The notes below the pieces were generated by a model. That model was not told where the DNA came from. It was given only the letters and a program-made list of their open reading frames with translations, and did not search any database. Below are positions 27,101 through 39,100 of a stretch of 64,000 bases of DNA, piece after piece. Source of the stretch: Parus major. Lineage: Eukaryota > Chordata > Aves > Passeriformes > Paridae. The position numbers and the translations under genes are program-made. The stretch's first letter is position 1. The number at the start of each line of letters is the position of its first letter. Location: the NCBI RefSeq assembly GCF_001522545.3, contig NC_031769.1, positions 13,803,617 to 13,867,616 on the forward strand. Reading direction: 5' to 3'.

Positions 27101-30100
27101 TCACTTGTCCATTTGCTATGGACAATGTATTTCCATGAGAGAAGAAGAGAGAGAGAAGAGTGAAGAGGAAAGATGACCTCTAACACAAATTCATGTGCAT
27201 TTCTCCAGCAAGTTCAAAATGACATTGTTTTCTAATGATAGAAGTTCATGGCATTGGACAGTTGGAATGGAATTACTGCACTTGTGCTAATGCTTCTTTC
27301 TGTTTTCTTCAAATACATCATACAGCACCAGCAACTAATTTGCCTTTTTCCAGACAAAATCACACAGTGATTTGTACTTATCTTGTGACAGACTAATATA
27401 CATTGGGGTTCTTTTCTTCTCTTCTATTTGCAAGTGATGATCTGGGTTTTAGCAGAACTCTTGTTATCATTCCCTAAGTGCACAACTTTGACATTATCCT
27501 AGTAAATTCCCATTTCTACTGCTACAGTCCTCAGGGTCACTCAGTTCTCACTGCATGAGTCTCCTCTGCATTGGCAACACCTGGCAGCTTAGTGTCCTTA
27601 GGGAATTTCATTAGCATCTACACAAGTGCTTAATGAAAGTATTAAGTAAGGTTGTTCAGCAGACTGGTCCTTGAGGAATTTCCCCAGTAACTCCTCTCCA
27701 GTCTGGTGGTTCCCACTTGCACTGAGGGTGTCTCTGGTTCCCCCCTCACAAAGGAGAGCGAATTCTCTGGTGTGTGAATAACATTCCTGGCTAATTATGC
27801 AAATCTCCCTGTCCTCTGTGATGACACGGTTTATAAAAGAAGAGATTATGTCTATGTTATTGTCAACAATATTTTGCAGTTTGCTTTATATAAAATCCTT
27901 TTTATTTTTCTAAATCAGGGTGAGGTAGAGAAGGTTCCACTGCTGCAATGTTGTTATGCTCTGAACTGGCTGTCCTCACATTCCGAATTATTCTCGACCA
28001 CAGGTAGACCTGGGCCTTCTCCGCTTTGTTTCTGGAATTGGGACCCAAGGAGCCATCTCAAAAGAAACAAAGAAAGAATATTATCTGAAAACATATCGTG
28101 TTGATGTCAGCTCCAATGGAGAGGACTGGATTACACTGAAGGAGGGAAACAAACCTGTTGTAAGTATTTTTTCTTTTCTTTTTTTATTTCTCTTCAGGTG
28201 AGAAATAGTCTGCTGAACTGTTTAGATGCTATCATCTGATTAGAAACGAGGAATAAGGTTTAGTCAGGTTGGTCAGCACTATTTCCCAAATCCAAAAGCC
28301 AGTTAGTGTCTAAGTAGTAATGGGCCACAGGAATTGTTTATGCAAAGCCTAGAGCAGCTGAAAATGATCTAATGTGATGCCCTGTCTATTGAACCATAAT
28401 TTGAGTAATTTTGTGTCTTTTTCCTGGACTGGCCTGCTGTTTCCCTGTTTCTCAAAGATTTTCTATGTGACCTTGAGAAAAATATTATGCAGAACTTTTA
28501 AAAAAATGTGTCTGTCCATTATCTGCAGTGAAGTTCGGGATATGCTACGTGTCAGTGTCTCAGCTCCCTGCATGGCCATGCAGGACTGCTAGCAAGTGAT
28601 TAGTGGTTTGTTAGACTTCCAAGTATCTCAGTGATGGGGGTCATGCAGACAGATGATTAGGCACATCTTTCCATCCTTATAGATTTTTATCACCTTTCCA
28701 TTTATCAGCAGATTTGCTCTCTGTGACCTCCCAATGAAACAGCTTTAGACACTCGTAAGAAAAATTGTCATTATCCGCTACCGTGAGCATAAAGCTCATT
28801 ACTGAGAAGTCAGTTCTGCTCCAGCTCTCACATGAATAGCCCCAGTGAGCCTGGGCCTCCCTTCCCACCTCGCTCAGGATGTGCCTGAGAGTAGCATCCC
28901 CAGAGGATGCCAGGGGCTGATGCAATTGGAAAAGTTTTGTGGTACCTCTCTTCAAAACAGTTTTTTTGTGACCCTTCTGTAAAGACACAGAAGAGCTGTG
29001 CAATATCAAACTCTATCAGTGCAACCCTATCTGGCTCTAAATATTTGGTTACTGGTTTGTCCCTGACTCATCTGAAAGTGCTATGCCAAGTCCACTACAT
29101 TTATCTAATCAATGTGGCAGCGGTGTTTAACAAATATATCTTGCTTTTTGGAAGCACTTTGCAAAACAATAAAAAATGAATACTGAAAGCTTCTCTCTGA
29201 CAGGTATTATCCTGTTTTTTCTGGAAGTTCTGAAAGTAAAATGACACAATGTGGACACTGTACAATGATGTATATAAAGATACTTGACTTGCCTAAAGTC
29301 ACAAGAAGGGCCAGCACAGTGGCTGGTATGAGACACTGGGTTTCCTGGCTCTGGATTCTGTAATCTGAACAAATGCTTCTTTCAAAATCACACCATGCCT
29401 GATTTTCATTACCAGCTTCAATTTGTAAACTCACCAAGAGTGTATTTTACATGAGTTTCTCTTGCACATGCTGTCCTTAATTAGTGAGAATATTTCCTAG
29501 ACCTGTGTCACTTGTACAAAGGGTTCATTAAAAAAACAGTTTTCTCAAATGGCAGTATTTTGCTGTTGATGAAGACAAGAAAAAGTATGCACCAGTCTCT
29601 CTCACAGATATTTTAATTCAAATTGAAATCTGCAGCTGCAGGTCTCATGGCAGTGTCACACTAACTACATATAGGAATCTGTGTACTTTTGAGAAAAGAC
29701 TTCTTTTCTCTGTCGAATGCAAACTTTGAGAAAACTACAGCAGGTCTTCCCAGAAAAAAAAAAATAGTTGCTGGAAAGAAATGCTGTTTCATTAAAAATG
29801 TCTTACTAGATGCGAAACTCTTAAATTACTTGAGATGTAACTGAGCCTTATGAGTTGACAGCTGTGTGCTGTTGGCCTCCAAATTAATGCAGCTACTGTA
29901 AGGAACAAACAGGAAGGTAGGACAGTGTGTGTCAGAAATGGGAGAATGTCCCATAAAAGGAGAGGGGTCTGCATCCATGGAAAACAACAGGAAACTGGTC
30001 CCCTCTATGTGAGGAAAAAGCAGGAAGCTGAATCACCTTCTTTGGACTGGAGCATTGCAAGGTTTCAGCTGGGCTAGGAAGGAGTGTGTCTGCAGGATCC

Positions 30101-33100
30101 TCAACATGAAAGCACAGCACAGTCATGTGCTTCTGGTGGAAGTCTCATTGTTCATCTAATTTGACTGCCAGCCTCAGGGGATGCAGGGAAAATCTTGGAG
30201 CCTGCTATGCAGATTTTAAATAGATTTCAATCTCAATATGCAAGGAGAAAGAAATTCTGAGAACTTGCTGAAAAGGATTTGAAAACAGGAGTTTAACAAA
30301 GCAAAGTTTGCAAAATACGCCTTAAAAATCTCCCAAGGTCAGCAAAATAGTGTGTTTTTATCATAACTCCATATAGGATTTTTATGTGGTCTAATTGAAG
30401 TCCAAATCTTTAATTTAAGCCTGAGATTCTACAGCTTTCTGCATCATTCTATGAGTATACAGGAAATAGAACTGCTCTAATGGGGCGTTGGGGGATTCTT
30501 CCAGGACACAGAAGTCGTTGGGTGACAAAGACCAGCGTTTGTTATTCCTGCATATAGATCTGGGCATTAGGAACCACTTTTTTAGTATCATTGAACACCT
30601 CACATCTTCATTTTTCCTCCCCAAGGAAAGCAAACCTGTCTGCAAAAATTGTGTTAGGAGATTAATGAAATAGTTTCCCATGCAAGTCTTTTGTCTCAGC
30701 CCCCACAACCAGCCCTGGTTAGACCTCATATCATAACTATCTGTAAAACACAGAACTGTAAACACCATTTAAGAGAAAGTCTAACAAATATATACTTTTT
30801 CTTTCCACACAAAGGTGTTTCAAGGGAATAGCAATCCCACTGATGTTGTTTACAGACCTTTTGCCAAACCAGTTTTAACACGGTTTGTGCGAATTAGACC
30901 TGTGTCTTGGGAAAATGGAGTTTCACTGAGATTTGAAGTGTATGGCTGCAAGATAACAGGTAGGTCTTGGGAAAGATTATACAATCAGGGGAATTTATTT
31001 TGCCTATGCTGTGGGATTTATTTTTATGAGTAAAATTCATGATCATGATTTCCACCATGATCTGAATGTAAGAATATTAGAAATGTTAAAAAAAAAGACA
31101 ATAAAACACTCCAACCCAAACATCCAGTGTTACCTGAATATTTTTCTGACACTGTATTTTAGTTTTAATTACTTTTATTGCAACCATTTTACAGCTTCAT
31201 GCAAAATTCCTGAGATACATAGACATTCTGCAACTTCCCATCTTATTTTCCCTTCTTACCCTCCAGTCCTCCCCTTTTATGTCTGCTATTCATAGGTAGT
31301 TCTCAGCAGGTTTCTCAAGGAACAAACATACATGACTAGCTTTGAGAGGGTTGCACGGTACCAACACTTAGACCTGAAACCTGTGCAAGTAATGGTGTTT
31401 GTAGTCAAGTTCCCAGTTGTGATCAGTATTGTAATGTAATTCCTTTATATCACACAGTTGCCTGTCAAAAATTTTTTAGAAGTATTTTTTACAGTTTTAG
31501 GTTTTGTATAATTTCTACACAGTGGAAGTGCCTTTATCTGTAAAGTAAAAATGCAACTTGTAATTGAAAGAAAATGTTAATGATTTATTAGACTTTAGAA
31601 AACTATTTTTTTCTAGCATATTTTTAGCACTTAATACTGTTCAATGGCACTAATTTTTAATAGTTCTAGGGATTTTTTTATTTTTCTCTTAAGAGAAAAA
31701 TAAGTATTAAGACTTTTGTCTTGAAAATATTTCTTAGAACTGGTTTCCATACAGCAGAAAAATAAGATTACTGATTACTTTGTTAGAGAATTCCAAGTCA
31801 TTCTATGAAATCTTTTCAGATAAGATGTAGGTAATCAGAACTACTGTTACATTCTATATTTGAATTCTTCATTCCTTGTTAGCAGGTACTTCTGATTTAT
31901 TTTTATCTAGGATCATAAAAGAAGCAACTATTTAGCTTCTGTGTCACCTGAAAAAGTCTGAGAGATGAAAGAAATGCATTAGGAAAATCTCAAGTGCATC
32001 AATATTTTAATGTATGAAGATTTTCATTTCCAATGTCACCAAAATTAGGTAATCTGCAACCAGGTTTTGGCTAGTTTTGGAAATTTTCTCTGAGAAAATA
32101 TTCACAAATTCAGATGGCCCTGCATTTGCCTTAGCAAGAGGAATAGAAAACAAGAATAGAATAGGATTTTCAGATCCTTTTGGTTCCCACCAAGCCAAAA
32201 ATACTTGTGGTATTTTGGTACTTCCTGCTAAAACTAGGATGTGCAAGTTTGAATGAATGAAAATTATATACAAATCCAATATATTATTTTGAATATAAGA
32301 AATAAAAAAGGAATTAGTTATGATAGTTGAACTGACTGACTTGTCCTGTTTCTGTTTTGGCTCTTGTTCAGAATAACTATATAATTTATTTGGATTTTTT
32401 TTTTCTCTGTAGATTATCCTTGTTCTGGGATGCTGGGTATGGTGTCTGGCCTTATTCCTGACTCTCAGATTACTGCATCTACTCAAGTGGATCGAAACTG
32501 GATCCCAGAAAACGCTCGTCTCATAACGAGCCGTTCAGGTTGGGCGCTGCCACCAACTACTCATCCATACACAAATGAATGGCTTCAAATCGACCTCGGT
32601 GAGGAAAAAATAGTGAGGGGCATAATTGTCCAAGGAGGCAAGCACCGAGAAAACAAGGTGTTCATGAAAAAATTCAAAATTGGCTACAGCAACAACGGAT
32701 CAGATTGGAAAATGATCATGGATTCCAGCAAGAAAAAGATAAAGGTAAGGGCGAAAACTCTGCAGTAAAGTTGAGTTTTAAAAAAAGTTTGTATTACATT
32801 TCTACATATCTCTGACCTTATAAAAGGGACACAGCTGGGGTGAAACCAAGTAGGAGGACTCCCAGGGCAGAAGCCCTGAAGAAATGCTGTGGGAGCTGTC
32901 CCGTGCCTGAGGGCAAGAGCTGGCCTTAGGACATTTGTCTCTCTGGCAGCAAGTTTTGCTTATCCAACAGCTAGTTCAGGCTTGACTCCTGGCAATGCTG
33001 ATACCTCTGTGGCCCACAATTTACTGCAAAATCCTGTGCAATGGGATTTAAAAATCTACTCTAAAAAGCCAAACTCTAAAACTGACAGTGAACAAAATTA

Positions 33101-36100
33101 TTTGAGAATAATTTATTTGAATTACTTTTATTTTGCTTCTTTTCTGTCAGAGCTCTAGAATGAGAATGGTGTTACTCAGCTCAGTGGGGTGCCTGTTGTA
33201 TTTCTGAACTGCCTGTGGATTGCTTTGAGAGTTTCACAGGCTCTCTGTAATGATCTGATCCTAGTCCCTCCAAAAGAAAGAGATGAAGTTTCTGTCATGT
33301 TATCCCATCCCAAGTGAGAAGTACTATTGTACTGTTACAAGGGAAGCATCTTGGAGGCTGCTTAGGAAGATATTTCCAGAGGAGGGCCAAATGAATTGCT
33401 GGGTTAGATTTCAAGGAAAAGAAAATTATTGTGGCCCAGAAGAGTTTCTGGGAATGTATCTGTTTTGATTTGTCTTTGGATGTATGCATTCCAGGACCTA
33501 AATTGCACTGGGGGTTTAGCTTATTTGCAATAAATCCCATTGAAGTCTTCCAACCCATTTTGCTATCACTGCTCACAAAGTGCATTTTTGCCTCAAAAGG
33601 CATGACTCTTTCTTAGACCTCTTACTGAGTTCCTTGAGGAAATGAGTAGGCATGCAGCCCTGCTCACAATTTGGTGCTGTAGTACTGAGATGACCAGGGA
33701 ATCATATACCAAAATGTGCCCTCAAAAGGCAAGTCATTGTGGTGCTTGGCAGATGGGAATCCTGGAAGTTGCTCCATATCTCATCTGTGTTAGTTCGAAA
33801 ATTAGATGTAAAAGCTGTTTTGCTGTATAGGCTCATCCATTGGAGGAACCTGTGTTTCCTTAAAGGAAAAGCTGAGTGGGCCCATGGATGTAGCTTTTCC
33901 AGGCACATTTAGTAAATATTGGACTTCATTCTCTCCTGTTTTAATCTCACTGAATATGTCTGCATTTTCTCACTTTTCATCATTTGTTTGGGGGATTAAA
34001 ACTAAATGGATTCAGCCTTTGCAGTCATCTCCTTTCTCTTGTTACCATGAGTTTTGACTTCATCATAAAGTGTGAAGGGAGTGTAAATCAACAATGGGAT
34101 CTTACCATTTTCTTTCTAAAATAGATGTTGTTTTGACATGTACTTCTACACTGTGGCTCAACGAGGGAAAAAAATAATGCCATATGCTTTCGAAGCAGCG
34201 CGCCGTCTGCTGCATGGCTTTCTGTTTTCTAATACAGGCACTTGCCATCATTGTCAGAAGTTAGCAGTTTGACAAGAAAACTAGTGTGCTAACTAATGCA
34301 CTGAGCCCATCCTCAGCTTTCATCACCACCAGAAATTAACTTTCAAGATTAATGGAATGGAGAGGGCTGGAATTTAAATCTCTTGTGGCATAATTATAAT
34401 CCTTCCTAAAAATTCAATCTATTTAATAAACTTTATTCCAAAGCACAAGTCTTCTTTAAAGAGAATAGGATAAATCCCATGATTTTGGAGCCTGAGGAAT
34501 TTAAAATGTTAATACTGGAATGTAGTGTTTTTAACTGTAAGTAGAGCTGGATGGGACAGGATGCTATAATGAGTCACAGCAGGAACGTGGATTAGAAACA
34601 GCCCTGTTATATGAAATGAAACACATCGTTTCACTTGGTTGAAGTCCTGACTTTCAATAAACAAACAACTGCATTTCAGAGAAGAAAGAGCAGTGACAGG
34701 CTAAACATAACAACAGAATTTGTCCAAAGGGTGAAATATCACCTTGTTTCTTAACATGATCTTGTCATTCATGCCTGCAGCTGGTTTCACAAAGACTACC
34801 ATAACTCCTTCCTCTTTGGCTGACCCAATTTCAGCTGGTTTTGAGTGTGCAAAATGTTTCCCCCTGTAACTTAGCTCAAGCACTCAAAGAAGTGAAAATC
34901 ACAAATCATCAAATAACCATGCAGAACTCCATTTCAAGATTCAATTTGTATTTCTTGTCCATGGGCTTGCTTACTCAAGCTTACTCCATAAAGTCATCCT
35001 TTTCTTTCATACTTCTTTCCTCCTTCTGCTTTTTATGGGGGTGGGATGAGTTGTTTTGCAGAATTTTTTTTCTGTTGTTTTTACAGTTCCTTTCATAATT
35101 TTTGGTACAAGAAACTTCAGATCATCCTGCCATTTGGAACATCCCTTTAAAATTTTTCTGCAATGTTTATTTTGATTTTAAAATATGTTAGGCAGATTTT
35201 TTTTCCACTCACCATCTTCGCTCTTCTTTCATTTAACTGTTATTTATTATACCTTATCTTTGTAGAGGAGTAAAGCAATTTGTGACATAGCTTGTATAAA
35301 GGACACTCACAAAATGAAGTTTTGCTGTACACTCCTCTCTCCTTTCCCACAAAGAGTATCAGTATGTGTTTTAAATGAACAGTCAAAATTGAATCACAGG
35401 CAGCTCTGCTCTACAAAGGACAACGATTCAATGTAATTCTAGATGCCTATTGAATCCTAATGTCTATGTGTCAGTACTCCATAGTGATGTCTTTTATAAA
35501 TCAGTTTTCATTATTATATGTTGCTATTAAGACTACTATTAAAAAAGGGAGCAAGGATTCCTCAGATACATGTGTCTGTCTATTTTTTACACATAAAATG
35601 GCATTCATTCTTTTTCATATAGTAGGTAGCTTTTCTGATCATTTGCACTATATTGTTATTCAAATATAATAATATGTAATTCCATGTCAATTAGATCTGA
35701 CAGGCCCTCTAGACATGAATTTGTGATAACTGTCTTCCAAGTACTGGCAGTACACTGGGTCAACCAGAATGCCCCTTGAAGCCACCTTGGAGGTGCAATT
35801 TCCCTGGGAAGTAGGAGATGCAGCATTGGTGTTGAAATTATTTTTTTAGTTTAGTTGTTCACAGTCTCTATCACCATTGGCTTTTGCAACTGGCACTCTG
35901 TAACCAGTGGCTGGAATGATTGTGATCATAATGCAGATGTGTTCAATAAAAACAAAGAAGGCTTTTAGAACTGCACTGAAAATACAAGAAGCAATCCAGT
36001 TTACCTATGCTGGTTTTCTGCCTTAGGAATTCAGGCAGCTTTTCCCATGGCCTCTGTTTTCTCTGCCTCACATGAATAGAAGGAGTTCATTACAGGTTGG

Positions 36101-39100
36101 GTTTTGTTCTCATCCAAAATGAAGGGCATCTGGTGCTTTCTTCCTTTCTGTTTCACAGCTATATCTTAGAAGTATCTTAGGGTAGCACTTCTAATCTTAA
36201 ATTTGAACTGCAGTTCAAAGATGTTTTTAGAATTTTGCCATTTCACTAATTCATAGAAAACATGAAAATACTTTTTACTGTTATATACACTTTGATATTT
36301 TGTACTTTAGAGACTTCTGTACATAATATTCTAAAGATATTTTTTGCTATAAAATAGGGTTTAAAAAGCTGCTTTTGTCTCTCTTGGGCAATAAAGTTTT
36401 CATGCCAAGGACAGTTTCTTTGTTCAGCTGATTCCTTCTAATGACTGATCATCTACATGGAGGCACTTGAGGTGCTGCTATAAGTGCAAATTATAATGCA
36501 TTCTATATGCAAAAGATTACTGAAAAGGAGAAACTGAAGATATCAAACAAATGCCATTCAGAGTTGTATTATGTCTGAAGAACCCAAAGTACAATTCAGA
36601 GAAGAGATTTTTTGTCTGAAATGTACATTTGCTGACCTGCCTTGCCTGTTGGATTATACTACAGTTTTGTCAGGAAGCTGCTTTCTTCTCTTTCTTCTAA
36701 TTCTTCTTCAATAGCAGGCTCACTGGAAGAACTCTTGCAGCTACTGCTCCTGAAGTTTAATTTATGCTTTTTGAAATAGCTACAACTTGTGAAGCTCTGT
36801 CACTGGGGGAAATCAGATTGAAATTTTCTCCTGAACAGTTGGATTATTATTGTAACCACTTAAAAGGTGACAGGATCTTCACCTCAGCCATTTTTTTTCC
36901 CTGAGAAGTGTTGGAAATGTCACCCAGTTAAACCTCAGATCAGAGCGTCATTTAAAAACATGTCTCATTAAACACTCAGCTCTTGTTATGACCCTGATGG
37001 ATTGGTTGCTACTGAGTTTATGAAAAATGAAATGCATTACTTTTCTGAGAAGCTTTAACAATGTATTTTCCATTCTCATTTAGGATAGGAATGCCTGACA
37101 CTTATTAAGCCGTTAGAATATGGCCTACTGCTCACCTAATTCAAAGGCTGGGGAATGAAGGAAAAAAGATGAGTGTGGAAAATAGACCCTTTTTTTTTTT
37201 TTTAACAAGTATCATTTGTCATGCTCTGCAGACTTTTGAAGGCAACACCAACTATGACACGCCTGAACTGCGGACTTTTGAACCTGTATCAACACGATTC
37301 ATACGCGTCTACCCTGAGAGAGCCACACACGGGGGACTGGGGCTGCGAATGGAGCTGCTGGGCTGTGAACTTGAAGGTAATTGCTCTGCTAGAAATGAAT
37401 GCACTTTATTATTTTCATAAATACATTCTCTATTTGGTCTGCTGCTGAAGACTGCTGTGTCTGCACAGGCAGCACATCGGACTCTCGCTTCCATGGCTGC
37501 CATTAGTGCTGTTTCTTGGCCTATTCAGTTCCTCTCTGCAACATTTGAATGTGCCCAAGGCACAATTATTATTCTTTTTCCCGTTTCTTTGTTGAATCAG
37601 TGATATTCTCCACATGGTTTTCCATTCCCTTAAGCAGTCTTATGATTATACTTCTGAGAATCATAGAGCTATTAGGAGAGAATAAAGACAGGAACTTAAA
37701 TTTTATATTACCATGATACAACCCTGGAGGAGATGTTTTCCAAGAATGTAGAGAGGGATCTTTGCACTAAATATAGTAATTATGTGCCTCTATCCTTAAA
37801 GGACCTGAAAGTCACACCACAAACTGTGGTGGGCAAAGATCACTTGACTGGACAGTGTCTGTGGTGTTACTTTTGGGGGGTAAAGGGGGCCTCTTTGTCC
37901 TTTACTAAGCTTTAATTTTGCAAGAGTATGTAGGAGATGAAAGACCAGGAAAAGCAAAGTTTAGACATTTGTCCTTGGACTGTGACATGAAGTCTGCTTT
38001 GATTTTTGTTATATAAACATAATTATTTAACTTCATAGATAACTACAGATAACACTATGTGAATTAAACAGTTTTATCTGGTGGATTATGGTACAGTGGT
38101 GAGGCTTATAAACCACATGGTTTAAAAATACACAGATTAACAAACCATATTATTTGGGGTTTCATATGACACCTTATAGAAGCAGCTGAGCAGGCTCCCA
38201 AGATGAATGGAAACTGTTCTACCTCCATTTCTTTCTCACCATTTCTCCCCCAAGAGGGAAGTGTGGGAGGCATTTGCTGTGAGAACTGATGAGTTCTGTG
38301 TTGTTTTTTTCAGTTGAGTGATTGAATAAGTATGATTTTACTTGGCCCGGAAAGTGGGGAGGTTGGAAATACTTCTTAGTTCCCGCAGGAAGTCCTCATT
38401 TCCTATGGGAATACTTAGTTCCTGGAGACTATTGTGCTACTTGCTCAGAAAAAAAGAAAACCCAGCACCTGCCTTATGTAAACTCACAACCTGTGGACAA
38501 AGCCCTTCAGCCACAGAGCTCCTGTAGCCACCCAGCCATCCAGGAGTGAGTCTGTGGACCACCTTACAAGAATATATTGCTCCATGAGATGGAGGAGCCT
38601 TTGCTTTTAGGCAAACTGAAACAGCAAGTACAATTTTTTTTTTCCACTAGGATGCATCTTTTCACATTTTTCTTTCTGCTGTGGTATACTTTAGATGTAT
38701 GCTCACCTGTAGGTCACCCATGGACAGGTGAGGTCAATTCCCATTTGCCTGTGGGAGAAGTACAATAATGATTAATGTATAATTGCATCTTAAGGAGGGA
38801 GTTGAATTAAGTCACTTGAGATTTACTGAGCAAGAAGAGAGTTGAGAAAAGAAGCATGGAGGTTGGCACAGAGAGGAGTAGAAATCAGCTCTCCAGCAGT
38901 AATGAGCAAGGGCAAGCTTTGTGTGATTGAAGCATCTCAGGGGGGCATATATGAAATGATGGCAGAGATGTAGGCAAGCTTGAGGCTATACAGGGACACA
39001 AAGATCAAGATAAGAAACTTAACTGGATGTAGAAAGCTAGAGGAATCCCCCCAGAGGGTTTTTTTAGCAATGTGGGTAACAAATGTTCTGCATAATTCAT

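Larger units (their letters stand above)
10588..28003 (+). other. NRP1: NRP1 intron 6 (largest in the window)
   Basis: A 17.4-kb intron splitting domain b1. It contains a short tandem repeat (13,581), two small CpG-rich islets (14,995-15,160 and 21,350-21,600), A-runs at 18,790, 20,536 and 23,900, a T-rich stretch near 26,185, a GA-rich tract at 27,137 and a decayed CR1/L3-like LINE relic just upstream of exon 7. Other open frames are short and carry no domain I recognise. Confidence 0.85.

Noticed and set aside
30815..31033. Exon 8 read-through as another soluble isoform
   Set aside because: The donor GTAGGT is reasonable, no poly(A) hexamer follows closely, and the product would end without b2; no known counterpart.
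32007..32486. 159-codon open frame on the minus strand overlapping the start of exon 9
   Set aside because: It lies in AT-rich intron and reads antisense across a conserved exon. Composition is Ile/Asn/Lys/Ser-rich without any domain, as expected of chance translation.
34190..34215. Short CpG-containing GCAG...CTGC inverted segment in intron 9
   Set aside because: Arms are only a few bases long and no larger structure or motif is recognised.
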